A program made the position numbers and the translations under genes. The notes under the pieces were generated by a model that saw only the letters and a list, made by a program, of their open reading frames with translations, had not been told where the DNA came from and did no database searches. A stretch of DNA of 64,000 nt from Megascapheus bottae (taxonomy: Eukaryota > Chordata > Mammalia > Rodentia > Geomyidae), in NCBI GenBank assembly GCA_024803745.1, contig JANJXV010000004.1, positions 51,035,858 to 51,099,857 on the forward strand, read 5' to 3'. Positions 32,503 to 44,864 of the stretch are shown here, one piece after another; the stretch's first letter is position 1, and each line of letters starts with the position of its first letter.

Positions 32503-33600
32503 TAAATACTCAACGAAACAATCATCCCATTAAAAGGTGGGTTAAAGACTTAAAAAGAGACTTCTCTGAAGAGAAAATAAAATTGCCACATGAATAAATG
32601 CTCCATATCTTGGGCCATAAAAGAAATATAAATCAAAACAACTTTGAGATTCCACCTCACTCAAGTTAGAATGTCCATTATCAAGAGATCTGATAAAAAT
32701 AGATGCTGATGGGGATGTGGCCAGAAGGAATCCATACTGCATGGTTGGTGGGAGTGTAATCTTATTTAACCTCTCTGGAAAGCAGTATGGAGGTTCCTCA
32801 AAAGACTAAACACAGAGTCCAGCTATTAGCCAGTAATCCCATTCCTGGGCATTTACCCAGAAAAAAGGCCATACTAAATCTACCAGCACAATGACGTTCC
32901 TTGCAGCATTATTCACATAGCTGAGATATGGATGGAACCAACCCAGATGCCCCTCAATAGATGCATAGATCACGAAGATGTCACATATTTACCCCATGGA
33001 ATTCTGTACTGCCATAAGAAAGAATGACATTGCTCCATTTGTAAGGAAATGGAAAGACTTGGAAAAAAAATCATATTAAGCCAGACTCAAAGAAACACAG
33101 GCTCCAAGGTTTCCTTCATTTCTAACAATTAGTATACATCTAGGATTCTCTTAACAGAGGATCATATTAGCTCAAAAGTTTGTATCTATAGCCATATAGG
33201 ATGAGACTAAGCAATTTTGCTTCAGGATATGGAAACAAGAGATTTATCTTGGTGATTGCTGTTATTAATGTAGTGTGTGAAGCGATTTCTTTTCTCTTTC
33301 AGTCCCCTTATGGTTTATCTCATGTTGTTACTGTATCAGAATGTAGTACTGGGTATATTGCATGTACATATATATATATATATATGTTTATTTGAAAAAG
33401 GGAAGGTAAGGAAAAAAACAAGATAAGTGGGAGGGGTTAGGGAAAGGGATAGTGGGAGAAAAATATAGAAAGGGGTAACAATAACAATGTTCAGGAAGTA
33501 ATATATCCACTACCTGATGAATGTAACTGTAACCCCTCTGTACATCACCCCAACAAAAAATAAAAGTAAAGAAAGGGAAAAAAGACAATAATATAACAAA

Positions 33601-34250
33601 AGTTTATGCAAATGAACTCTTATTTCTTTGTAAATTTTTTAAATTATCTTTGTTATTTCTTATAGTTAATATTGCTGTTTACATTTTCTTCACTTTTAGG
33701 GAAACAAGAATTCCTGACACATTTTTAAGATCACTTGGTGAACATTTTTTTTCATTTTTATTATTTATTGGCATGCATGTCTGGTGTGTTGTGGTTTTGC
33801 TTATTGTCTGGGTTGGAATTAAGATTTTATTGAAATATGTGGTGCAAAGATTATCAAAAGTATGAGTGGCCGTCCACATATTCGCAAATATTATCTAAAC
33901 CTGCCTATGATATAGTAAGTGAAATGTGTGATTTTTTTTATTGTTCCTATATATAAGAAAATCTTTTTTATGATACTGAGGATAAATACAAATTCTCAGA
34001 TAAAGATAAAGCAAGGCAGGAATCTTTCTCTATCTTTCTTTCTTTATCTTTCTTGCTTCTAAGTTGAAATTTTCTGATTCTCCTCTCAGTATTCAGTGAG
34101 ACATTCTTCATAAAGGAATGTTTCTCAGATACTAGTTTTGCTGCTTAGATAATAGCAATACAACTATTGCTTGTTCTTGGTATTTTTCCAGCAGGCATTC
34201 TTAGATAAACAAGAGGTCATATGTTAAACACTTATGAATAAGATTGTGGA
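33601..34250. other. Unique AT-rich DNA
   Basis: Open frames at 33650-33865 (plus) and 33679-33879 (minus) are low-complexity hydrophobic or chance frames. A TTTCTTTC patch lies near 34020-34060. Nothing else was recognised. Confidence 0.45.
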
Positions 34251-34335
34251 GTTGGGCATGGTGTTTCATATATGTTAATTTCAGGTATTTGAGAGGCAGA
34301 GATAGGAGTTTAACCAGGTAAGTCCAGTCCCTGCC
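34251..34335 (+). mobile_element. Old B1 monomer
   Basis: GTTGGGCATGGTGTTTCATA, then GAGAGGCAGAGATAGGAG and TTTAACCAGGTAAGTCCAG follow the B1 consensus order. Confidence 0.6.
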
Positions 34336-34370
34336 TACTCTCCCTAAAAATTCTTTCACCCCAGAACAAA

Positions 34371-34556
34371 ACATGTGTGGTGGCACTCCCAGCACTTGGG
34401 ATGCATAAATAGAAGTATTACGGAGCAATGTAAGCTGGGCTGAAAACACAATATCAATTTAAAAAAAACTAAAAGCAAAAAGGACTGTGGCTCAAGTAGC
34501 AGGGCATTTTCCTAGCAACTATAAATACATGAGTTCAAATGTCAATAGTGCCTTCT
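34371..34556 (+). mobile_element. B4-type SINE
   Basis: B1-like part (GTGTGGTGGCACTCCCAGCA), an A-rich joint (TTTAAAAAAAACTAAAAGCA), then an ID-like part (GGACTGTGGCTCAAGTAGCA, B-box-like GAGTTCAAATGTC). Confidence 0.7.
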
Positions 34557-35706
34557 ACTTTCCTTCTCCCAAAATAGAGTAAAGGAAGGAAGAAAAAATA
34601 TATGAAAAGAAGACAAAAAGTTTGAAAATTGATTATCATCTCTCATTAAGTTTTAAAAATTAAAGATATGGATGGTTTCCTTAATAATTAAGATATAGCA
34701 AATCCCATTTTCCTAAACTTTAATGATAATAACATGCTTGAACTCACTGAATTTAAATTCCTTTATGTTTTCCATAATTTCCTTTTAATATGTTCCAGTA
34801 TTTTCCACAGATGTCAGTTTTGTACTTGCCTTTGCAGTAGTAGAATTACTCACATGGAACTAGATTCTTTGGTCTTTACATTAAGTTTTAGGTTATAGCC
34901 AATAGAAATTAGGGTAGAAACAATAAATTCCGTTGTACTCTCCTCTATCTTGGCTCTATTTTCAGGAAAAAAAACCTGAAAAACATTATAATCGGCATAT
35001 AGAAATAGAAAAATATTGAAAAACACATAAAATTTGTGTTGTATTTCTGTTTTCTTCTTATGAAATTTCTGTTATATCTCTTTAGCAGAAAAATGGATAT
35101 CTTATGTGAACTTTGTGTATAGCAATAGGAATTCTATTCTCAATAAATTATGTCTGTATTCCTTCTATTTCATGTGTTTCCTATTTAACATTTTCCTGTA
35201 CATTCAACTAGAAGTGTTTTAAGCTCTTTGCAAAATACTTAAACATTGCAGAATTTTCATGGATTTGGTAGACCACAAAGTAAGACCATTTATCAAACAA
35301 ATAAACTAATAATAGCAATGAAAATAGTAAAGGTTTGAGTTTTATGCAATGTTAAATTTGAAATGATAAATTATTTTCATCACATCTTCTACATACAACA
35401 CACACATGCACACATACATCCACGAACAAGCACACGAGCACACACACAGCTGAGCCCTCATGTCCAAAAGAGAGAAGCATGAAAAACACATAGTCCTTTA
35501 TAGTATGAGTTTATATTTATGCAGGTTGAGAAAAACTTTTCCCTTAGGAAAATTAAACATACCTGGCCTTTTGTCTAACTTCATTTTTTTGAAGAATTAA
35601 AATTTACCCTTCAATTCCACTTTAGAATACAAAATAACCAAATGCTGTCCTTTGTAATTGTCTTTATCACTCAAGTTGCAATTAGTTTAGCCTCATCCAT
35701 GATTCT
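34557..35706. other. Unique DNA with a CA-rich patch
   Basis: Imperfect CACACA/CACATACA run at about 35396-35455. Otherwise AT-rich and unrecognised. Confidence 0.5.
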
Positions 35707-36018
35707 CTTATTTTTTTATTTTATTGTATGGATAAATATAGAGGGGTTACAGTTACATTTGTCAGGCAGTGGGTGCATTACTTCTTACACATTGATACCC
35801 CTTCTCGTGTTTTGTCCCCGTTTCCCTCTTCCCACCCTCTCCCAATCATCTTGTTTTTCCCCCTTCCCTTCCCTATTTCAAATAATCAGATAAACATATA
35901 TACAATATACCAGGTAACAAAATCAGGTTACAGGAACAACATGAGATTAACCATAAGGGCAAAAAAAGAGAAGAGAAATAACATAGCACATTAAGAACAA
36001 CAATCACACAGGTAACTA
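35707..36018 (-). mobile_element. L1 3' UTR, antisense, 5' truncated
   Basis: T-rich start, AGAGGGGTTACAGTTACATT, GGTGCATTACTTCTTACACA, the CCCACCCTCTCCC block, CCTATTTCAAATAATCAGAT and ACCAGGTAACAAAATCAGG. Open frames at 35642-35994 are formed by this antisense sequence. Confidence 0.82.
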
Positions 36019-36958
36019 TTATGGATATATTTCAAAGCACAGAAAATAGTACTCATGTGTTGAAGAAATTATTACATATGAAATTATCCATCTACATCCA
36101 ATCCTTCTTTGATTTGAAGTAAAATGCAAAAGCTCTCCCCCCCTCAGGAAAAGTAAGGATGTACTTGAGCTGTTTAAGTATCAGGAGGGGAGAGTTTTCA
36201 TTTCCTTCACAATCACAAAATTGTGGAAAAGGGGAAGACTCATCGGATATACTCTCCCCCTGAGGTAAGAAAATGGGGCAATTAGCATTTAACAGTAAGA
36301 GACTGGGTTTTACATTCATTCAACAGCATTTTTTCTCACATATTATTATGTAGTTAAAATTAAACTCTAATTTTATTTTTTCACTGTATTACATTTTATA
36401 GTGTTTTGTTCATTAGACGTTTCACTGAAATTTGTTCCTTTTACCTACAAAAGAAGTAGCTCATTTTGATTAAAACGTATTTTGTAGGATTTACACAGGA
36501 TTTTTTATTGCAGTCTCCCACACTATTTTCCACTCATTTACTATTTCTCCTTAACCCCAACGAACTCCTTTCCAGTTCCTGTTTCCTGGCATCTTATTGA
36601 ATTGAACTATAGAAAATCAGTAGTTTCTTCATTTTTACCTCATCCTTATATCTGTTTTGAAAACTTCCCTCTTGATCCAATATTGTCTTTGCAGGTAAAA
36701 TGAGTATAGTATTAATGTTAGCTAATCTGAGTGTTGTACAGAGTAATGCTGCATGTTTTTATTATTTATTTAGGATAAAGCTACTACTGTCATAATTCAG
36801 AGAATAGAAAACTACATTAAAGTATGTTTTCAGACACTGTCATACTTTACAATCTTTATAAGCGTGCTTTAAAGTAAGAGACTTGGGCAGAAGCATAAGA
36901 AAATCTGTTCATATATGGGAACTGAATTGTATACAAAATTATGTAGTTTATTAAAAAA
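36019..36958. other. Unique DNA
   Basis: The minus frame 36092-36319 has no recognised motif. No repeat was recognised. Confidence 0.45.
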
Positions 36959-36965
36959 AATTCTT

Positions 36966-37174
36966 GGGCCGGGAGTTTGGCCTAGTGGTTAAAGTGCTTG
37001 CCTAGCATGCATGAAGACCCGGGTTAGATTCCTTGGAAGTGGTGCTGAGGCTCAAGTGGAAGAGTTCTAGCCTTCAGAAAGTCCAAGGACAGTGCTCAGG
37101 CCCTGAGCTCAAGCCAAGGACTGGCAATAAATAAATAAATTAATTAATTAATAAATAAATTAATTAATTAATAG
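36966..37174 (+). mobile_element. IDL-Geo SINE with internal deletion
   Basis: Head intact to GATTCCTT (37027-37034), then directly GGAAGTGGTGCTGAGGCTCA: about 25 bases of the head-tail joint are gone. The poly(A) tail has become AAAT/TTAA tetranucleotides (37124-37172). A 7-bp repeat AATTCTT flanks it at 36959-36965 and 37175-37181. Confidence 0.85.
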
Positions 37175-37183
37175 AATTCTTTG

Positions 37184-37374
37184 TGGCTGGGAGTTTGGCC
37201 TAGTTTTAGAGTGTTTGCCCTAGCATGTACAAAGACCCGGGTTCGATTCCTCAGTACCACATACATAGAAAAAAGCCAGAAGTGGTGCTGAGGTTCAAGT
37301 GGTAGAGTTCTAACCTTGAGAAAAACCAAGGACAGTGCTCAGGCCCTGAGCTCAAGCCCACGACTGGCAAAAAT
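37184..37374 (+). mobile_element. IDL-Geo SINE, tandem neighbour
   Basis: Complete dimer directly after the previous copy, same orientation, with CTTTG flanks near 37179 and 37381. The minus-strand frame 37251-37472 is the recurrent antisense frame of the family. Confidence 0.88.
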
Positions 37375-37384
37375 AAAAATCTTT

Positions 37385-38369
37385 GACACATGGCTAATAC
37401 AGTTCCAATAAAATAGTTTAGGTTGTCTTTCAGCTCATGCTTTCTAATAATGACAGTTATCTTTGCCCTCACAATAATAATAGGAGCTCTTGATTAAGAA
37501 TGTTGATAAGCCAGGCAGACCAGTGGGGGATATTTCTATATCTCCAACATCTATGTCCAGAGACCAAAAACTTATACCTAGGGTGACTTGATCATTCAAG
37601 AATCAGTCAAGCTTAAGGAGCAAAGATGAGTGGGGAGAGCTTTCAATGAAATCTTTTCCTATGGACCAAAGCACACAATGTGCACCTACAAAGTTTCCTG
37701 CTACCATTAAGAGATCAAACATGGAAGAACACACGTTTCAGTTAAATTAGTAGGAAAAGTCATGAGGAGTGTTTGTCTTTTCTGTGTCTCACTGTCATCA
37801 CATTATAGAAAACATGATTCTCTAAGTTATTCACAGGTGAAAAGAGAATATGTTACTACAAATTACATTCCCCTATTTCTCTTTTGTTCCTACAGATCAA
37901 ATGCCCTGCTAGACCAAAGAATTACAACCAAGAAAAGTTCATATAGGATTCGGCACCTTGGACTTCAGTTTCCAGGCAGCTTGATTACATGTTATTTTGC
38001 CTACCATAGTAATTTACCTATGCTCTTACAGAAAACAGTATGGAAAGAGAGTTTTGCATCAATATGTTCCTTGCAGAATCATTTATATTAAGAAATCTCA
38101 ATATGAACTAAACACTAATGAAAGAAGGACATTAAGTAAATTCTGTTACATAAATGACAAAAACATATGACTATTATAATTGTATTTTGAAGAAAATATT
38201 TCAAGATAAATGTTAAAGAAAAACCCAGTGAAGATTATTACTTCCTACCCCCAAATCATACATGTCAGATACTGTAGCTCTGTAACTTATTTTTCTTTAA
38301 AAAAATATTTTAGTTGCATAAGAGTTTGACATCAGGTCTTTAGACCTTAAAACAGGTCATCTAGTACTT
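37385..38369. other. Unique DNA
   Basis: A 109-codon plus frame at 37762-38091 has no recognisable domain. Part of 38020-38160 (AAACAGTATGGAAAGAGAG, TTCCTTGCAGAATCATTTAT) faintly resembles old L1 ORF2 sequence but is too diverged to call. Confidence 0.4.
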
Positions 38370-38475
38370 AAATTCCTTTTGGATAGTGTCTCATGTTTTG
38401 AACTGATTGCTGCCTTGAACATTAATTCTCCTACTTATGCCTATTGCAAGGATCACAGGCATGAACCATCATGCC
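38370..38475 (-). mobile_element. Old B1, antisense
   Basis: Reversed B1 features: GATAGTGTCTCATGTTTTGA, AAGGATCACAGGCATGAACC and CATGCCC. Confidence 0.5.
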
Positions 38476-38489
38476 CTTCTCCTTGATTA

Positions 38490-38596
38490 AGGTGTGATCT
38501 CCCTGAGTTTTGCATGGGCTGATCTAGAAATACAAGCCCCTCAAACTCCATCTGCAAAGTAGCTGGGGTAACAAGTTTGCACTATCATGCTTAGAT
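38490..38596 (-). mobile_element. Old B1, antisense, second of a pair
   Basis: GTGATCTCCCTGAGTTTTGC, then AGTAGCTGGGGTAACAAG and TTGCACTATCATGCT. It lies 15 bases from a like-oriented B1. Confidence 0.45.
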
Positions 38597-40684
38597 TACT
38601 GTATTTACCCGAAAGCACAAACTTTCATAATCAGTTCGTTAATTTATTTTTATTTTTAATGACTAGTACGTTATTTTAGCTATATACCTTTGACCACTAC
38701 TTCTTGTTCCTTAATGTGATTTATAGAAGGATTATATCCTTGAACAGAGCCTGAGCAATGCTCAATAAAAAAATATTAATGGAAAGGATACAGTGACAGA
38801 GTGAGTGTCTTGGGATAGGGGGGAGGGAAAATCTAATAAGAACTTTAAAACATGAATATTGAAAGCAACAACTGCTATAGTTAAAATGTAAACAAAAATC
38901 ATAAATTTTGTTATAGATTGCTTAATAAAATTAGTTGTTATATAAATTTATGAATGGACTTCTGAACAATTGGTAAAAGTTTAGCCACAGCTAAAGTACG
39001 TTTCTGCCAACCGCATTGGGGAACACAACCATGTGATATGAAAAGGCATGTCTTGACTATCTGTATTGTGTTTTTAATTCAAATGTTTCTAAATCCCCTC
39101 ACATCAAACTGAATTGTTTTAAAACATAAATATGATACTTTCTTCCATATTGCTCAACCTCTGGTCTTTTCTTATACTTTTACTAAAATAGCAACTTATT
39201 TTTTATGGTCTGGAAGACTCCAGGGTCTATGATTCATTCCTCTGAGCTCTCTCCTTCATTGTTTGAGGTGTGGTTCCTTTGTGTACCATCATCACAAAAC
39301 CCCTGTCATTTCCTTCAATGTGAAAGCTCTAGTGAATTTTCATTCTCTCTCTACTCTTGGTTTGACTGTTTATTTTTCATGTTATCCAGCTTACTTTCCA
39401 CATCCCCGATGAAGTCAATCTATGACCGTTTTCATAGCACTTAAAATATTTGACATCATTCTAAGTGTTTTCTGGCTTCTCCATCTATCAACTGATACAA
39501 AGACTCATAGATTATTTGGTTTTCAAACTAATCACTAACTTTCTAAAGGAAACAACCACTCGAACTCGACATTCAGCTCAATGTTGTTACAAAGAACTGT
39601 GATATTTGTATACTTACTGAACAATGATTAATAAATGGTGAACTAAGTTAGGGTAGTGTTCTTAGACATGAGCTAAATCCATAATCAGGCTCCTTATGAA
39701 AAAAGGCAAAATGAATTGAAATGATGGAGAAACCACCAAGATAATTCCCATAAGATTAGCAATGATTGACTGAAAAAGAAAAGGCAGAGATCACACGCTT
39801 GTTTATGGCCACCTGTAGGAAGGAAAATGGCCTCACCTGTAATAAATACAGAGCTTACAGGAAGACAAGCAGGCTTATCTTATGAAAATGATGCTTGAAT
39901 TTTCTCTTCTATATGGAGATTCCGATTCCTGCAGAAAATCAAGTTAGACATATCAGTATCACGTGTTTAGAATTAGGAAGCAGATGTTCAGGAAAATGAT
40001 GAAATTAGAAAATAATTTGATATCGAATGTCAAACAAATAAAACTCCCATAGTTATTATCATGTATTGTGAGTTGACGATGGTATAAGAAACAGTAACAG
40101 TGGATGGTGGGTAACTGTTAGCTTTATAATGTTTCCAATTAATTGAAACACTCTAAAATATGAGTTAATACATTTATAAATATTACTTTTTCTAATTTAA
40201 TTTTTTGAATTTTTTGGCATGACTTCTGGGAAACTGAAATGTTTATGTTGGCTATTCCTAAAACTTTAGACTTCAGTTGCAGGATTTGGTTTAATACCAC
40301 ACATATCCTTTCTTCTTAGCCCCCTTTGCCAAATGGCAGATAAATCTTTCTGCTCGAACATGTTCTAAAGCTGAAACTCTCACTTGCCAAAGTTATATGT
40401 AAAGCAAAAAGACTGAAGATATTAACATGTGAATGAGTCACAGAGAAGATACATACATTAATATGATGACTAGTAAAATGCAAGACACATTTAAGAATAT
40501 TCAACACAATCAACTCACTGTAGACTTATGGTAAAAAAAAAAATAGAGGGTTTTCTTGGTATTACCAGCATCTGGAAATCATGTTCAGGACAAATATTTT
40601 GTGCATTTTGAATGTTATTTTACCTCAGCAATGTTCATGAGTCTTTCCACAAAGTATATGTACATCCTGCTGGAATATAGAGAG
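38597..40684. other. Long unique stretch
   Basis: AT-rich, with no recognised repeat or coding signal. The frames at 39205-39444 and 40316-40513 lack recognisable motifs. Confidence 0.5.
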
Positions 40685-40731
40685 CAGGAAAGAGAAAGGG
40701 GATAAGGGAGAGGGAAAGGGGAGAGGAAAGA

Positions 40732-40812
<81 letters not shown>

Positions 40813-40893
40813 GAGAGACAGAGAGAGACAGAGACAGAGAGAGACAGAGAGACAGAGACAGAGAGAGACAGAGATAGAGAGACCAGAGAAAGA
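40685..40893. repeat. Large GA / CAGA array
   Basis: AG-rich lead-in, pure GA at 40734-40780, then mixed CAGAGA and GACAGA units to 40893. The minus strand is a pyrimidine tract, which produces three overlapping frames of 91-169 codons reading as Ser/Leu/Cys repeats. They are not genes. Confidence 0.97.
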
Positions 40894-41710
40894 GCGCCAA
40901 AAGGAGCAGTAGATGGAATAAACTGAATAAAGCAAGAAAGGAAGGAATAAGGAAGAGTGGAGAATTTGTGCAAGAGCACTGTATAACCCACCTGTAACTT
41001 TTCTTTCTCTGTCAAAAACAGCAAAATCACATGTACTCAATGCATACCGAACTACAAGTGCTGTTGGTATAGTTTTGCTATAACTAATTTTGGTGGAGCC
41101 AGGTGCTGTTGGACACCTGTTCACATTTATTCATAGCACATAATTCATTTAGAGAACACAATGTTTTTCTTTCCTTCCTTTTGGATTTTAAATTTTAAGT
41201 CCAAAGGAATGTGATTATTTATATCATGTGCTTTCTTGTATGTGTGAAGGGATGTGTAAAGAGACTATACTCAACTTTTATACTTTATCTGACATTTAAT
41301 ATTTGTTGCTGTTGTTTTCTTTTTAAATACAAAACTTGGTTAAGCAAATGTAGTTTGTTTGCCCTTTTCTTACTACTGCGATGTCCTTTTTGGCCCTGAG
41401 ATGCTAGAATACTTTTTTCTTAATGAGTCTTCTTTAGAATAGCTAGTATATTTTCCTGTGATATGAATACTTTGATTTTTTTTCTTTTTGAACTTACAAC
41501 TGTAAGCGTTGGAACCCAACTGAACTTCACTAAAGGCCTTGCTTTCTTTGCCCTTTCCATGGCTTATATCTGACAGTAATTCCATGAGGCAGTACAAAAC
41601 ACCTTGAAAGCTATTAAGTTTATAGTGAGATAAGACAGTGGTGTCATTGTTCTTTCACTCCATTTTAATTTTAATTTCTTATATTTTCAGGGTATAATAA
41701 AATAATCGTA
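40894..41710. other. Unique DNA
   Basis: No repeat or convincing coding signal recognised. Confidence 0.45.
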
Positions 41711-41937
41711 TTTTATTGTGGGTCATGGAGCTTGAACTGGGCCTTGGCATTGTCCCTGAGTTCTTCAGCTCAAGGCTAACATCTACCCTTGAGCCAAGTC
41801 CCATTTCCTGCTTTCTAGAGGTTAATTAGTGATAAGAGTGTCAGGTCCTTTTGTGACCCGGCTGGCTTTGAACCTTGGTCCTCAGATCTCAGCCTTCTGA
41901 GTAGCTAGGATTACAGAAGTGAAACTTTGCACCGGCT
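41711..41937 (-). mobile_element. B1-headed Geo SINE, antisense
   Basis: TTTTATTGTGGGTCATGGAG, reversed tail (CTTGAACTGGGCCTTGGC), linker (GGTTAATTAGTGATAAGAGT) and reversed head (TCAGATCTCAGCCTTCTGAG, GGATTACAGAAG). Confidence 0.8.
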
Positions 41938-44626
41938 GCAAATTTCTTACTTATTTGGGGATGAAAGTCTTTGAGAATGTATAGTTGTTAGTATGGTCAA
42001 TTTTTTAAAAAGTAGAATAAATGCAAATTCCATCCAAGCCAACCCAAACTAGAAAACAGAAACATTTTCTTTTGTTTGATAAATCTTTTATATTTAGAAA
42101 TGCACTGATTAAGTTGGCTTATTTTGCAGACATGGAATATAATTCAATGAATCAGTTTTCTGATGTTGATTTCTTTCCCTTCCAGAACAAAATGGAAAGG
42201 TGTCTTCATGACACATAAATCATGCTTTTGTGAATTGCATGTAATCTTCCCATTGGCTTTTTAGATCTTTTTCTGTATCTAATAACCTCAAATGGATTTC
42301 ATGTTGTTATATTAGAATAAATGTTCTCTAATCTTCATCTTTTACTCAATTCAGTTTCTTTCCGCAACTGTTCTACTTCCTTACCATTTTATAGATAAAT
42401 TATTTTTCCACTGTTAACTTCCTGGACAAATAAATGTGGTGGATTTATGCAATTGTGCTTTGGAGCAAAACTGATCTTTTTGGTGCTGGCTATCCTTGCT
42501 CGTCATCCTGTGAGAAATGGTATATTCCTTGGCATGGATTTCAGAGGCTGTAGTGATTTATCTAGCTGCCTCATTATGGTCTCCATCACCCTGAGTTCTG
42601 AAGGCATCTGTAATGGAAGAGAGAAAGAAATGAGTAAGTAGGAAAATAAATAAATGATAGATCCCTGTATAAAAGCTGATTGTGACATCCACATTTGTTA
42701 TCATTCAATTAAGACTATGTTAATAATAAAAAAGTCTTTTAAATGAGATATGAGTTGGAAAAGGCTTTCAGTAGTTTCAGGAAACTTTGACATTATCATT
42801 ATTTAGAGAAGAAATATTCTGGTTATATGGATTCAGAAGATAGAATATATCCCATTTCCATGTTCTCAAAATGAAACATCTGCAAGATCTTTTTTTTTTA
42901 ATGTCCTTCCTTGACACTCTCCCAAGCTCCTGTGTGAGCTTCCTGCAGCACATAGAGACCTTAGCTCCTCAAAAAGAAAATGGATCAAACAAGAAAACCA
43001 AACAAGAAAAACACATTGTTTTCCTTTCAATGAGTTTACCCATTATCACGAATTTGTTTTGATTTTTATCTCTCAGTGAAAAGACAGTCTAGTCATGATG
43101 CTAGACAGCTTTCATAATATTGCAAAGTGGTTCTTCAATCTCACCACAAATCTGGGGAAATGCATGTCACCGGAGCCATGATGGTGACAGTCTTCACTGT
43201 AGAAAAAGATTAATGATACCAGCTACCACCAACATGGTGCTTACCATGCATTTTCTGTATAAAGGGACAAATCATTTGTTTTCCTCTTTGCACTACTTTC
43301 TTCCTCTTGATTTAGCTGGCAGCATAATGGAAGCAAGTTTTAAATGACTGATCTGAGTATTATCATACCTTCATAACTGATGTCCAGGAAAATAGACAAT
43401 TTTCCCTAAAACAAATTAAGTTCACTTGGATTTCCTTAAAAAAAATTAAGAATATGTCCTTTTCCTCACTAGATAATCTCCAAATGAGAATCTGCAATCA
43501 GAAGAAATTCTGAGAAACAAAATAGCAGAAAAAAAGAAAAAGAAAAAAAGGAAGAAAAAATAGAAAATGCCTCCACTACCGTCGACTTTCAAAGATGTGA
43601 ATAAATTTGTTGGACTTTCAAGAGAATTCCCACAAGAGCTATTTCATTTTTTCCACTGCTATGTTCACATTAATATAAGCTAGGAAGAGTAGATAGACAC
43701 TGGAATAATTGGGAAATGATGAGTTGTGCTTAATGAAGTTTCAGGAGATGCATGGTAAAACATCCTAGCTACCGGTAGCATTCACATCTAAAACAAAGGC
43801 AGGTCCATTTAGTCACATGTTTGCACTCATATTGGATTTGGTGAGCCAAATACCATTCCATCTGTATAAACTGAATAGCCTGAAAAAACCCTCCACACTT
43901 GTCACGCATCGCCCTTCACAATTGTAATCTGGAGGGAAGGTTGTAAAACCGACATGACTTTAGATGTCTTAACAGCCAGAGAGGATGACTGTGACATACT
44001 CTGTAATAAAGTGTCATCTTCCAAGATACATAAAAATCAACTGTATTTACTGTGTACCAGATCTTCTTTTAGAGGCAACTAAATGACACTGTCATGCAGG
44101 TACCACTGCATGCATAATTCAAATCATTTTTCACAATGTAATGGGCTAGTCAGTCTGAGGTGGGTGGTCTCTTAGGGAGTACTGCTCTCACTTTGACCTT
44201 GGTTATGAATTACCTATCAAAGGTGAGACTTGATATTTCAGCAGAGATTATGCAATGTTCTCCACAAATAAGATCTGGGGAAACCCAAATCGTACTTTTG
44301 CATTTCTAAAGCTTTTGGTAAATTGAATGTGGAATTAATCCCAAAAGGGTCATCAGAGTTCCAAGAGATAAACAAGTGAATTCAGCTCTCTGGGGGAGTC
44401 TAAACACATATATGAATCATGCACAACTACCACTGGCCTTTTCATACATATTTTTTAAAGAAAATTGAAAAGGAATATAGATTACCTTAAAATTAGTCTG
44501 CTTATTTCTCACTAGGCATACAAGACAAGAGAGTAGAAAATGAAAGTAACCAATGTTACATGAAAATCTTGATGTCAATAGCATATTTCTAATATAAAAT
44601 CTACTGCATAAAAGTTAAATACTTTA
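41938..44626. other. Long unique stretch
   Basis: No repeat recognised except an A/G-rich patch at 43525-43567. Short frames on both strands (42021-42218, 42447-42694, 42871-43062, 43120-43347) carry no recognisable domain or splice context. Parts of 43560-44420 are less AT-rich and could hold conserved non-coding sequence. Confidence 0.45.
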
Positions 44627-44864
44627 GCAGGGTGTCGTGGCTCATACCTGTAATCCTAGATACTCAGGAGGCTGAGATCTGAGAATCAAGGTTAAATACT
44701 AGCAGCCAGAGCACTAAAGTCTGTGAAACTATTTCCAATTAATCACTCGAAAACCAGAAGTGGGGCTAAGGATCAAGGGGAAGGTTGGTAACTTTGAGCT
44801 GAAGAGCTCAGGGACAGTGGCCAGGCCCAGAAATCAAGCCTCACAACTGACAAAAAAAAAAAAA
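44627..44864 (+). mobile_element. B1-headed Geo SINE
   Basis: B1-like head (GTGTCGTGGCTCATACCTGT, GATACTCAGGAGGCTGAG), linker (TTTCCAATTAATCACTCG), Geo tail (CAGAAGTGGGGCTAAGGATC, GAGCTCAGGGACAGTGGCC) and an A run. An independent plus-strand copy of the composite seen at 6871. Confidence 0.85.

Larger units (their letters stand above)
31388..33584 (+). mobile_element. L1, 5' truncated, with two later insertions
   Basis: Starts in late ORF2 (GAAAGACAGCCTCTTCAACA near 31406), runs through the C-terminal ORF2 region (GCATTTACCCAGAAAAAAGG near 32848, TAAGAAAGAATGACATTGCT near 33015) and ends with a 3' UTR and AACAAAAAATAAAAG tail. Frames are broken. An imperfect duplication ACAATAA.ATA.CAAA lies at 31373-31387 and 33585-33600. 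It is interrupted by an L1 3' end (31643-32120) and an IDL-Geo SINE (32310-32502); removing both makes the ORF2 similarity continuous. A (TA)n run sits in its 3' UTR near 33367-33385. Confidence 0.85.

Noticed and set aside
33650..33879. Opposed hydrophobic frames
   Set aside because: T-rich low-complexity DNA translated as Phe/Leu/Ile; no gene context.
35642..35994. Membrane-protein-like frames
   Set aside because: The hydrophobic stretches come from the antisense pyrimidine-rich L1 3' UTR. Similar frames recur at 10057, 45794 and 59331, wherever that UTR lies antisense.
37762..38091. 109-codon plus-strand frame
   Set aside because: No motif, AT-rich codon content like its surroundings, and part of the region may be decayed L1.
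40615..41124. Three overlapping minus-strand frames up to 169 codons
   Set aside because: They are translations of the GA/CAGA array as Ser/Leu/Cys repeats, with no start context or domain.
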